Under the pieces are notes generated by a model. That model did not search any database. It saw nothing but the letters and a program-made list of their open reading frames with translations, and was not told the origin of the DNA. A stretch of DNA of 64,000 nucleotides, taken from NCBI GenBank assembly GCA_022495995.1, contig JAFEMH010000989.1, forward strand, positions 310,001 through 374,000, in the 5' to 3' direction. The stretch is from Adenophora triphylla var. japonica (Eukaryota > Streptophyta > Magnoliopsida > Asterales > Campanulaceae). Made by a program: the position numbers and the translations under genes. Numbering within the stretch: the first letter of the stretch is position 1; every line of letters starts with the position of its first letter. Shown here piece after piece: positions 43,906-56,369 of this stretch.

Positions 43906-44312
43906 TAGAAGATTTTTGTTTAAAAATTAAATAATTAAAATACTTTTTGCTATAAGTTAAGTTCAACTTAAGTTTATGAGTAAAATACTTGTTTATGTGT
44001 TTGATATGCAATTTTAGGATATATAAACTTGTTTTAAAAAGTATTTTAAATAAGAAATTTCATGCCCATCATTTAGCCTAGTGTATTTAGAATATTTTTG
44101 TTTAAAAATTAAATAATTAAAATAATTTTTTCTAAACGTTAAGTTCAACTTAAGTTTATGAGTAAAATACTTGTTTAAGTGTTTTATATTTAATTTTAAG
44201 TATATATAAACTTGTTTTCAAAAGTATTTTAAATGAGATATTTCATGCCTAACATTTAGCCTAGTATGTTTAGAAGATTTTTGTTCAAAAATTAAATTAT
44301 TAAAATACTTTT
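43906..44312. repeat. Satellite-like tandem repeat (183-bp monomer, about 2.2 copies)
   Basis: Monomers begin near 43906, 44088 and 44268. Each has TTTAGAAGATTTTTGTT, AAGTTCAACTTAAGTTTATGAG and TTTCATGCC followed by ATTTAGCCTAGT. The third is cut inside TACTTTTGCTA, where it joins Copia sequence. The monomer is AT-rich, with a length typical of plant satellites. Confidence 0.85.
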
Positions 44313-46288
44313 GCTACCAAACGAGCCTTGAACTTTTCCCCCTCTTTTTCTGATACTGCCTCCTTGCGCTTGAAGATCCACTTGCAACCAATAGCACGCT
44401 TCCCTTTAGGAAGCTCCACCAAATCCCACGTATCATTCTTGTACAGTGACTTCATCTCCTCCGCCATAGCAGTTACCCACTTGTCCTTTTCCGGACTGTT
44501 TATAGCCTCCTTAAAAGTACTCGGGTATCCACTACTAAGAACAAGAACATATGAAGCCATGTCTTCAAATCCATACCTGATCGGTGGCTTGATTACTCTC
44601 TTAGGTCTCCCAACTGAAGTACTAGCCACTTCTTGTGTAGGTTCCTCTGACTCCGGAAGAGTGAGATCCGCATCAGTATTATCCTCACGTAGCTCCACCT
44701 CAATAACCTGCTTCTCGCCCTCCTTGCTTTCTGGAACCTTCTCCTTATCATCATGAGTGCACTTCAACATAGCCTTTTCATCAAAGACTACATCTCTACT
44801 AATCACCATCTTTCTTGACTTAGGATCCCAAAGCTTGTATCCTTTAACACCTGTTTCATACCCGAGAAAGACACACTGTTTTGACTTTGGGTCAAGCTTC
44901 GACCGCTCTTCACCAGGAATATGCACATATGATGGACACCAAAACACCCGGATATCGGTGAAGTCTACCTCATTACCCGTCCATACCTCCTCCGCAAACC
45001 TGTTATCCAAAGAGACTCTAGGTGATCTGTTAATCAAGAAACATGCCATACTCACCGCATCAGCCCAAAAATTCTTTGCCAACCCCGCATTGAATCGTAG
45101 ACACCTAGCCCTTTCCGCAATAGTTACATTCATCCTCTCGGCCACACCATTTCTTTGTGGTGTCTTGCGAACCGTGTAGTGCCTCTTGATCCCATGCTCT
45201 CGACAGAACTTCTTGAACTCGCTATCTGTGTACTCTGTCCCATTATCACTCCTCAAACACTTGATTTTCCGCCCCGTTTGGTTTTCCACTTCAGCTTTCC
45301 ACACCTTGAACTTCTCAAAAGTCTCTGACTTGTGCCTCATGAAGTAAACCCAAACCTTCTTCGAAAAATCATCAATAAAAGTCACGAAGTAATAATGTCC
45401 TCCTCTAGACTGTTCGACCGGCCCCCACACATCTGAATGAATGTAATCGAGAATGCCCTTTGTTGTATGCTTACCCGTCTTGAACTGCACCTTATTCTGC
45501 TTTCCAAGAACACAATACTTGCAAAACTCAAGTTTACAAGTCTTCACACCCTTCAACAACTTACGTTTATGAAGTTCCCGCATTCCCCTTTCACCCATGT
45601 GACCAAGCCTCATATGCCATAGAAGGGCATCAGTATCTACCTCCGACTCAACAGATGTGACTCCACCTACAACCGTGCTCCCGAGCAACCTGTAAATGTT
45701 CTTGGATCCCTTCTCACCCTTCATCACTACCATAACACCCTTAACAACTTTCAGTACTCCACCTTGAGCCTTATAGTTCATACCATTAGCATCCAAGGTA
45801 CCCAATGAAATCAGATTTTTAGAGACCTCTGGAACATGTCTAACATCACATAACGTTCTAACTACACCATCATACATCTTAATTCTTATAGTTCCTATGC
45901 CAGCAATTTTACATGTAGCACCATTACCCATAGTAACTATACCAGAATTAACTGACCTGTAGGTATCGAACCAATCACGATTCGCAGTCACATGAAACGA
46001 ACATGCTGAATCCAGAATCCAAACATCTGTCGGGTGCTCTACAGCTGATGAAGTCGTGAGCATATCTCCATCCACATCCTCCGAGCAATCTTCAACCACA
46101 TTGACTAACTTTGAAGATCCTTCCTTGCCTTTACCGTTCCCCTTCTCCGGACAATTCTGCCTCTTATGCCCCTTCTGCCCACACTTAAAACAATTCCCCT
46201 TGTACTTCTTCCTTGACTGAGAGCGAGAATTCTGCCTCTGCGAGTTATCCTGGAACTTAGATCTCCCACGTTCCTGATTTTCCTTCAC
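44313..46288 (-). pseudogene. Copia copy B protease, integrase and RT start
   Basis: The long frame of about 660 residues holds the knuckle CFKCGQKGHKRQNC, the protease site WILDSACSFHV, LLWHMRLGHMGERG, the integrase triad (IHSDVWGP, RSDNGTEY, GVAERMN), VFLGYETGVKGYKLW and the RT start AIGCKWIFKRK up to EKFKARLVAK. It stops at the duplication breakpoint before the palm, so no active RT is possible. Confidence 0.92.
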
Positions 46289-46898
46289 AAATAACCCCTC
46301 ACCCGCAGGTTCATCAACGGACTTCTTTCGTTTATGAAAAGCTAGAAGAGCTTCTGTGACCGATTGCGGTTCACGCCTCCTTCCCCCACGTCAACGTAGT
46401 AACAAGGTTTTCGTATGTTGAAGAATTGGGCAACGAATTCAACAGCATCAAAGTCTTGTCCTCATCCTCGAACTTCACCTCCACCCTAACCAAATCATTG
46501 AGAATTTAGTTAAACGTGTGTATATGAAATTCTAGGTCAGAACCCTCTACCATCTTAAGCCCATACAGCCGTTGCTTAAGATGCAATTTGTTCGAAACAG
46601 ATTTCGACAAATATCTGGCCTCCAAAATATCCCAAACCTTCGTCGGTGATTCCTCATCGATCACGTGATACACCACCTCATCTCCAAGACACTGCCGTAT
46701 AGACGATACAGCCCGCTCTTGCAACTCCTTCCATGGACCTTCTTCAATATCATCAGGTTTATCTGAAGATCGAAGAACCTTTCCCAAGCCTGCTTGAATC
46801 AAGAAATCCTTCACCCTCCGTTGCCACAACGCAAAGTTTCCATGACCATCAAACTTCTGAACGTCGGACTTCACGGTGATGGAATTCCCCCCAGACAT
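46289..46898 (-). pseudogene. Copia copy B gag
   Basis: The ATG at 46898 gives MSGGNSITVKSDVQKFDGHG and the gag domain (DFLIQAGLGKVLRSS, LEARYLSKSVSNKLHLKQR). A TAA near 46506 (a Gln codon in copy A) and a two-base loss near 46370 interrupt it before the zinc knuckle. These defects are absent from copy A, and copy A's early stop is absent here, so the copies decayed separately. Confidence 0.9.
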
Positions 46899-46921
46899 CG
46901 CAACCGCGCTCTGATACCAGT

Positions 46922-47379
46922 TGTTGTGCAATCGCAGCGGAAGTAAGAACACAAAACTCAAGAACACACAAGCAATCAATAGGGAAATCGAAAAAGAAAG
47001 AGAAGATATTAATTGGGGTTGAACCTTGTTTTCTGTATTATGTGCAATGATCCGTACGTTTAGAAAGGTTTACATAATATATATATATATACTGCCCAAA
47101 AACCCTAGCCAAACATAGACCAATAATACAAAAGCCCAAGATCCGAAACCCCCCTCCTGGCATTGAGGCGTGCGTCTCAAGAAGATCCAGGCGCCCGCCT
47201 GGCATTGCACCAAATACGGCCTAAGCCTCGGCCACTGAAGCGCCCGCCCCATCAGAAATCATGCGGCCGCCTCATACCAAGCTTTCACGGCCACAGCTAC
47301 GGATGTTTAGGCGTCCGCCTCACCAATGACGGGGCGCCCGCCTCAAACCACCAGGAAAAATGTCGAGCCACATCCTACA
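46922..47379 (-). repeat. 5' LTR of Copia copy B
   Basis: It closely matches 43321-43773 and 24077-24530, with a slightly longer TATATA run. ATGTG follows. Confidence 0.93.
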
Positions 47380-47640
47380 ATGTGGCTGGAGAACCGTAAG
47401 GGGCAGTGTGGGGAGAGGCGACGGTGGCCATGGGAGTGGACGATGGCGTGGAGGGGTAGCCTGGAAGGAAGGGGGTGGCCTGGGAGGGTGGCGCGGGCAA
47501 TGGATTGGGTTGGAACGGGAAAGAATGGCGGTGGGTGTGGGTGGGAGTGGGGCTAAGATGAGATGAAAAACTAAGGAAGGAAGAACAAGGTTGAAGAAGA
47601 AGTGGTGGTTTTTTTGGGGGGATTATATCACACTGATTTA
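47380..47640. other. Duplicated flank, copy 2, and its continuation
   Basis: Positions 47380-47512 repeat 43774-43905. Beyond that the original flank continues (GGCGGTGGGTGTGGGTGGGAG). It is G-rich and gene-like in composition but has no protein I recognise. Confidence 0.6.
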
Positions 47641-47739
47641 AGCCCCTCTATACTTGTGAGATTTTTTTAAAAAAAAACAAAATAAAAACATTTTAAATAA
47701 TTTTTCTGTTATATATTTTATTTATGTTAATTATTAGCC

Positions 47740-48180
47740 CCCTTTCAAAAGAGTTAACATTTTTAATTGTTTTCTAATTAACGATATTGTAACAATTGAA
47801 AATTGTTAAATTCATGGGTGTCCAATGCAAATTTTATAAAAGATTGTTAAAATTTTCGTCAATTTTGTTTGTTCACGGTCTTTAACTTTCGTTCATCATC
47901 TTTAATAGATATCCAATTTTAAAACCGGATTGCAAATAATATAAAGGCCTAAATTGCAGCTTTTGTTACGTTATAATTGCGTATAAACTTTATGGTGCCA
48001 TAAAGTGTAATGTGCCATAAGAAATTTTCAGTTCACAAATTTAAATTGTCGGCCTACCAATTAAAAGCCATGTGTGATTTAAGGTTTAAACTGACAAACC
48101 AAGAATTTTAACTTTTGAATTGGGAATTTTAAAGCCCGAATATGTTTTCTTATGACTCACTCTTAAATACAAGTGGTAAA
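47740..48180 (-). repeat. Repeat R, inverted copy
   Basis: Its reverse complement aligns with 18931-19250 at GGATATCTATTAAAGATGAT (TTGGATGTCTGTTAATGAT in copy 1), then GAACGAAAGTTAA and AAATTGACG, and at GCAATTTAGGCCTTTAT. Similarity is lower than between the two direct copies. The R copies thus bracket the whole Helitron/Copia cluster in opposite orientation. Confidence 0.65.
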
Positions 48181-48225
48181 TGTCAGTGGATATCCCTTCC
48201 CGCCTATTAAATCAAAAAAATAATA

Positions 48226-48512
48226 CTCCCTCTTTCCCATTTCAAGTGTCACTTTTTATCCAAAATGGCATCCCGTTTGAAACATCACATTTCCTTAAAA
48301 GGAAATATTTTATTAATATTCTATTATCAGACTAACTATTCCCTCCACTAATTTTCTCTCCTCTACACTCACAACACTTTTTAAATTCACTATTTCCTCC
48401 ACTAATTCTCTCTCCTATTTTCAAATTACACTCACAACATTTTTTCTTCTCCCTTTTTTTCTTAATTTGCGTCACCCCTAAAAGGGTGACACTATTGATG
48501 GGACGGAGGGAG
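48226..48512. mobile_element. Stowaway MITE
   Basis: Ends CTCCCTCTTTCCCAT and ATGGGACGGAGGGAG, flanked by TA. The internal AAGTGTCAC and GGGTGACACT extend the inverted repeat. Confidence 0.9.
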
Positions 48513-48517
48513 TAATA

Positions 48518-48758
48518 CTCCCTCCGTCTCGCGATTATATAGAATTTTTGGCTCGGCACGGAGATTAAGGTAAAAAGTGATAAATGTAATGTATTGTGAG
48601 TGTAAAAGTAAAATAGGAGACAGAATGAGTGGAGAGAATAGTAAATTTAAAAAGTGTTGTGAGTAGAGAGAAGTGGATCCCATTTCCATTTTGAAAAATT
48701 ATTGATTATTGTGGGACGCCCAAAAAAAAATTTCGATATTATTGTGGGACGGAGGGAG
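48518..48758. mobile_element. Stowaway MITE, directly adjacent
   Basis: Ends CTCCCTCCGTCTCGCGATTAT and GTGGGACGGAGGGAG, TA on both sides. It lies five bases from the previous MITE. Confidence 0.88.
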
Positions 48759-49453
48759 TATATTACTAGTGAGAATCAGTTATTAAACCAAGGTCACCCA
48801 TTTCATTGGCAACAACAACTACTCCCTCTCTTTTGGAATAAATATTGCACTTTTTATTTTGATAATAAATATTGCATCTTTAAATAAGAAAAGTAACTTA
48901 GTACTGTACAATTTAAGTATTCTATAAATTAATAGAGCGTCTTTATTAAAAAGGTTGATAAATAAACTATGATATTTATTAGGAGGAATTACAACTTGTA
49001 TGGAATACTCTAGCACCCAATAATACTTGTAATCTTCCTTCCGGGCTTCTGCAACACAAACCCAAATCCATCCACATGTCATGTTTGTAATTATTGAGCA
49101 ATTATTTTAGCATTGTCATGTTTCAACCACCACCATCGCTGGATTTTCTAACCAAATTGCTTCTTGTGATCAAATTATTTTAGCTTTGTCCTTTTGTCTA
49201 TTTTGTGATCAAACTCGGTTCTTTGCAATTGTTCTTATATTAAGATCATAATATATTGATATTCGTTTTTGGCCTTGAAGCTTTTGTGATTTAAGTATTT
49301 TAATTCTTTCAAGGTTGTTTTGTGTTTGATTTGTTCTACATGTCTTAACTCATTTAGTCTTTTCATTATTTTTATTTTCTTTCATTGCATTAGTTTGTTA
49401 TTTTGTATTCTACCAAGTTTTTTATTAATGAAAATTTTCTAGCAAGCATTATA
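48759..49453. other. AT-rich intergenic sequence
   Basis: No gene is seen. A half MITE (CTCCCTCTCTTTTGGAATAAATATTGCAC from 48823) lacks a matching right end. Confidence 0.4.
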
Positions 49454-49730
49454 CTCCCTCCGTCCCAATAAGTGCTTCACCCTTTTGGGTGGGCACAAAT
49501 ATTAAGGAAATGGGTGGGAAAAAAAATGTTGTGAGTGTTATTTGAAAATAGGAGAGAGAATTAGTGGAGGGAATAGTAAATTTGAAAAGTGTTATGAGTG
49601 TAATAGTGAATTAGGAAAGAGAATGAGTGGAGGAAATAGTAAAGATTCTTTGCCAAAAAAAGGAAAGGTGAAGTTTCTAATGGGACGCCCTTTTGGGTAA
49701 TTAGTGAAGCTTTTATTGGGTCGGAGGGAG
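49454..49730. mobile_element. Stowaway MITE
   Basis: Ends CTCCCTCCGTCCCAATAAGTG and ATTGGGTCGGAGGGAG, flanked by TA. The inverted repeat continues with AGTGCTTCACC / GTGAAGC. Confidence 0.9.
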
Positions 49731-50054
49731 TATTGTTTTAGTGTTTAATTTAGTGTTTTTGTTTATTCAGCTATGTTTTTACTTTAATTATATTCGTGTG
49801 CGTTTGTGTGTGTAAATTGTCACTTGATCATTGTTACACACGTTACACACAAGTGACATTTATCAAGAACGGTACTAGCTACAACTCTTTCAAAGCTCAA
49901 GATTGCCAAAAAAATAAAAAATAATAAAAAAAAAAAATACTCTTAACTGAACACCAAATTAACATCACTTGAGAGAAAATGGTACCATTTCCGCCCTAAA
50001 ATGAATATTCAAAAACAAAAATGAACATTAATTTTGGAACTGGAGTAAGAGTAA

Positions 50055-50785
<731 letters not shown>

Positions 50786-50788
50786 TAA

Positions 50789-51069
50789 TACAGACACTTT
50801 ACTTGTCTGAGAAAAGGAGCGATGGGATCGTTCACCTAGAGCTAAATAACACATTCAATTATTGTTTGGCAAGCTAATAATTCAGAAGAATTAGTATTAT
50901 AATAAGCACTTCCTACGGTGCTATTAGGACCAGTAATTAATGTGTGAGAAGTGAAAGAACAAAGTTTTTATCATATTTTTCCATATTTACATGATGCATA
51001 ATTCTTTTTAGTATAGAAATCGTGTCCCTGACGCACATAATCTGGCAAAAGGCAAATGTTATGGAGGGA
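50789..51069 (-). other. 3' UTR and downstream region of CASP
   Basis: Sequence after the stop (51070-51072) is AT-rich, with candidate polyadenylation text (AATTCTTT, AAAAAT) on the minus strand between 50950 and 51010. The end of the transcript cannot be fixed by eye. Confidence 0.4.
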
Positions 51070-51790
51070 CTATAGAGCGTGTGGCAGATCTATGTTTTTC
51101 TCCCCGACGAGGAACTCTTCAGGTCCATGGCTGCATAAATAGTTTTCGGTTAGGTCAAATATGCATTACAGTTGTGTCAGTTATGTAGAGGACTAGAGAA
51201 ATCCTTACCTGAGATAGCTTAAAGCTGACATCCTGTAGAGACAGGTAAACACTAGAATATGCAACCCAATGGTGTAGAAGAATACAAACGTTCGAGCATA
51301 TCTGCAAGACATTAAGAACACGTGAGTTTTTTACATCGAGTTCTGAAGGGGGAAAAAAGAAGGCAGTTCAAAGAAAATTCACTGATTGAATAAATGAGCT
51401 ATGCCTTCTATCCCAAGAAGATGGTCTCATTTGGTTTTTGATGGTCAACACAAGTTAACTTTGACCAAATATTAATGTCAATCTAATTAAACCTAGTGGA
51501 ATTCTAAAAATTGTTATTGATATATTATTAAGTGATTTATCAAGAACAATTTTTATAATTTCATTGGGATGATTAGATTGACATTAATGTTTGGTCAAAG
51601 TTCACTTCTTGTTTTGACCATCAAAAACCAAATGGGACTATCTTTCGAGGACAGAGAGTAAATCATTTTCTTTTTGACAGTATGGAAGAACCAACAGTGT
51701 AGGCGTTGGACTTTTCCCTCACACGGTTCATGAGATGTGCATGACATGATATTTTAACACCCACCACTACCACAGAAAAGGAGGGAGAGG

Positions 51791-51828
<38 letters not shown>

Positions 51829-54800
51829 AACACTGCCAGACCCTCAAAAACCCACTAGGACAGTGAGAATCCATGATGAAAAGTTGATAGCAAAAAACTT
51901 TACTGGTCGAAGAAATGTCTACACAGAAAGAAAAAAAAAAAACTCTACAAAACATCAAATCAAGACCCACGGTTACATACTTGTTTCCCAGAAGGAACCG
52001 TCCACTGCTAAGCGTAATTTTATCCCTCAAGCCAAGTTCCTTGTACCGTTGATCCCTTTCCTGCCAGCAAAAAAACATCTCACCGGTAAATGACTCATGA
52101 AAAAAATGACACAAGCAATGAATAATGAACATAGCATAAATCAATCCCATCTCCATTGGTTAAAAGTGCAAACAAATGGGAATGCTCATAAGGGTGACAG
52201 TGTTATACTTGGGGAACTAATGAGTATATGTCCCAGGTAAGATCCAGTTTAAACCAAGGGTCCTACAGAGATGCATTGGGATAGTTACACAATCAGGTGC
52301 CCAACCTAACTGGGCAACCAAATCATCAAACTTCGTCAATGAGCCAAAGCTTTGAAAAGTGGACACTTACATATAACTTTTCGTCTGAGTTACACTAACA
52401 TGCAATATAAAAAATTTGAGCAACCTAGCTTTTTCGGGAAGTTTAACTCAACATCACAGTCAATATAGCTACTTTGTCACAAGTGACTAAATATTTAAGA
52501 TAATCTAGGAAATACAACCTTTTTGGAGAATGCTGCAAAAGGATTTATGTCATCCTCATATATTTTCTTATACTTGGATTCCACATCTGAGCTGAAGCCA
52601 CTTTCTAGATCTTCGGCATGCTGAAAATACAAGGAGAAGTTTCAGTTAGAGGTAATCATGCACAATATCATGAGAATTACTCCGTATAAGTGTAATCTAC
52701 CTTTTTTGATCCTCTAGAAACTACTTTCTCCATACTGTAATCCTGCACATAACGTATCTTCCCATAAAGCTTGACATTATCAGCTTTTGTCTTCTCCAGT
52801 TCATCTGAGAGCACCCCTATTCTCTCTTTCAATTGCCTTATTTCCTAGCGCAGTTAGGAAATCAAGTGTCAGATCAACCCATTGTATGATAACACAAGAG
52901 GAGAAAAGAAAAGAATGGTCAAAAAATTCTGAAAATAATTGGCAATGAGTATAAATAGCATACCTCTTCTGTTTCTCGCAAGCGTGCCCGAAAACGGTCT
53001 CTCTGGTTGCAGATCACTTTAAGCATTGAGTTTTGATCTTGATCTGTGGAAACATGCTTCTGATCTGCAGTCTGTTCCATAAAATATTTCATTGCGCTCA
53101 TCAGTTTCAATTAAAACCCTTCATTTTTTTTATCAGATGATGCATACAGATCAGTTGTGAAAACCCATCTTCCATCATTATTAGTGACATATAATTTAGG
53201 TTACTGAAAGAATTGCCATTAAGGAAAGCCACCTGGGAAGTACTTAGGTTCCAGATCTGGTTGACCACTAAACAATAGGTCATGATGAAAGAAGGAAAAT
53301 TACTATTTGCTAAGGCTAAATATAACATTAGTGACCACTTGCATTTCTCAAAAACGTAAATTATCGATCCAATAATATCACAGCATCAAGGCAGCTACTT
53401 ATGTTCTTGTATAAGCTGAAACACGAGAAAGAAAGGAAGAGATACCTGAGATGGGTTGGTCACCCCAGACTCTGAAACATCCCAATCATCAAACATAGTT
53501 CCTTTACGTTCTTTAGAACTATAACCCTGCATCAGAGACAAGTACAATTGAAATTCAGAAAAAGACACCAGTGATAAGAGAATCAGCATCAACTTATTTG
53601 TCACGCAAAGACAATAGATGTATAGCTCACCATGAATAAATTTATTACTCCCCCGGCCCAAAATGAATGTCCAAGAAAAATTCAAATTTTCTCTTGATCA
53701 AGAACAAATTTGAAATTTTTTGGACATTCATTTTGGGACAGAGGGAGTATGACATTACATATGTGTAACTAAACACTACATAGCAGAGAAAGCACTCAAT
53801 AATTGCATGATTATCTACATATCCAGTAAAAGAACTGGTGAACAAGCAGTCATGAAATTCCTAACCTTTAGTATATCATCTTCTAACTTCTGTATTAGTT
53901 TTTGTTGCTCCTTAATCTTCTCTGTGAGTTCAATAATCTTGCTTTCAGAGGCATCTGCCGAAGTTATCTTTTCAGATAGTTTGACCTGAAAGCAGAATAG
54001 AAAAATAACCATCAACTAGTTCACTGATGCTGTTCCACGCTTGAATGATAATCATAAACTACAAAAATAGTGTTTGTTGCTTTAATCACAAAAACAGAAT
54101 CTTCCTGTGGCTCTGCCATGGATCGGTATTTCTGTCTAACATCTATGTCTACACACATTTTGTTGAAATAGCTGGGCAAGGACAAAGTACTAGATAAATC
54201 AAGAACAACACCATTTTCATACCTTCAACTGTGTGAGTTCATGTTCCATTTTCCGATTCTTATCAAGAAGTAGATACTCAAGTTTGCTCATCTCCTCCCC
54301 GCTAGTAGCTACATCCCAATCTTCAGCCTCAATAGAGTTGTAGCCCACTGCCTATAACAAAGTTAAAATTGAACAAGATCTGGCAAACTACAACCAAATA
54401 ATTTGAGTACCATAGAGCACATTAGTAAGAAATATTTAAGGAATTTCCTGCCAGAAGAAGATCCACTGTGAAAGATGGGAGCGATATTCGTGCATGTGTA
54501 CTGAAGGGCACTTGATTTACAGTACACAGCTACTATTCCAGATATAAAAATGAGTTCAGATATTACTAGCATCCCTATCAACTATCTATCCTTGTTTAGA
54601 GTTCCAATTCGGGTAGCAAACAAGATAGAGAGTATCATGCGTCATTTTTTGTGGGTTGAAGGAGGAGAGGGGCATAAGGATCATTTAGTCGCTTGGGAGA
54701 AGGTAAGACGGCCTAAGGAGGAAGGGGGTCTTGGACTCGGAAATTTGGTATTCAGGAACATTTCTCTCGTCACTAAATGGCTGTGGCGTTTTCCCTTGGA

Positions 54801-56334
54801 ACCGCACTATCTTTGGCACAAGGTTAATTTTGAGCAAGTACGGAATTCAGAGTAATGGATGGGATGCAAGTATTTTAAACTCTACATCTCATGCAAGTCC
54901 CTGGAAATTCATCTATTCGTCTCATCAATTTTTCAATCCTCATATTCGATTATGTGTTGGGAATGGTGAGCGTATTCGTTTTTGGGAGGACCATTGGATT
55001 GGTACTAATTCTCTTTCTGTGTCTTGCCCTCGATTGTTTCGACTTTCTCTTCAAAATGCTCTCCTATCTTTCAGTTTCTTGTTCAAGAAGGGAATAATTT
55101 TTCGTGGAATTTTCATTTGTCTCGTAATCTTAATGATCGAGAATCTCAAGAGATGGTAACTTTACTTGATATTCTTTCCGTTCATAGAGTTTGGGAACGT
55201 CCAGATAAGAGGCTTTGGTCCTTAGATTCTCAAGGTAGATTCACTTCTCGTTCACTTTTAAGTTCCTAATTCAGGTTCAACATACAATTCTTTTCCCCTT
55301 GCATGATATTATTTGAAAGTCCAAAGTTCCCTCAAAATTTGAAAGTTTTTGCATGGTCCTTAGTGCTTAATCGCCTGAACACAAATGATATTTGACAACG
55401 GCGAAACCCCTACAAGGCTTTGTCCCCTGACATCTGTGTGATGTGCTATTGTCAAAGCGAGTCACATGATCATCTCTTCTTGCATTGCTCATTTGTTTGG
55501 AGACTCTGGTGTGAGTTGTTCTTAATTTTGGGAGAGAGTTGGATTTGCCCTACAACGGTACATGGCTTCCTTCAAATTCAATTTTGGGGATTTGGTAAGG
55601 AAAGTGATGGTAGTAGTTTTTTGGAAGTGGGATATTTGCGACGTTGTGGTGTATATGGTTGGAACGGAATGCTAGAATTTTCGAGAATAGATCCTTATCT
55701 TTTCTTCTTCTCAAGGAGAGGATTGTATATCTTGCTTCCTTATGGTCATCGTCTATGGGAGCTTACCGAGATTTATCTATGACAGACTTGTGTAGAGATT
55801 GGAGAGCTACTTTACATTAGTTTTGATTTTTTGTAGTTTGTTTAGACTACTTTCTATTTTTTTCCAGTTTTACTTTTTAAGAGGACACCTTGTCCTCTAC
55901 TCGTTGTACTTTATTCTCTCTTCTAATAAATTTCTTCTTTTATCAAAAAATAAATATTACCACTTATTGTCATTAAGAAAAACGAGGGGTGTTCACCCTT
56001 CTTTTAATTTCTGGTTGTTTGTGTAGCACTTGATATTTCAAGGAAAAACATTTCAAGAATCATTATAAAACAAGAAGTTTTGACCTGCCTAAGAAAGAGA
56101 ACAAAAAAGGTAATAGAATGCTACTGATACAAAGAACATAATTTGTTCATTACGCGTACTTATACATTGAGCACCTTGAGATAAAGCTTTACAACAACAA
56201 CAACAACAACAACAAAGCCTTAGTCCCAAAATAATTTGGGGTCGGCTAACATGAATCCTCATATGTTATCGTGAAAAAAAAAATTAAAAAAAAATTAAAA
56301 AAAAATAATAAAAATAATAAAAATAATAAAAATA

Positions 56335-56369
<35 letters not shown>

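Larger units (their letters stand above)
44313..47379 (-). mobile_element. Truncated Copia copy B (segmental duplicate of copy A)
   Basis: It runs from inside RT (equivalent to about 25955) through integrase, protease, gag and primer site (46908-46919) to a 5' LTR (46922-47379). There is no 3' LTR. It lacks the nested insertion, so integrase is continuous. Its right flank repeats that of copy A, so it arose by duplication and is not a separate insertion. Confidence 0.93.

Noticed and set aside
44328..45179. Plus-strand frames opposite Copia integrase and RT
   Set aside because: They are shadows of the minus-strand polyprotein, which has all catalytic motifs.
44313..47379. Copia copy B as an independent insertion
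   Set aside because: It lacks a 3' LTR and its outer flank equals that of copy A for 130 bp, so it is a duplicate.
54543..55782. Host gene with a zinc-binding domain inside the CASP intron
   Set aside because: The protein text is the known C-terminal part of plant L1 ORF2, frameshifted and flanked by a short duplication.
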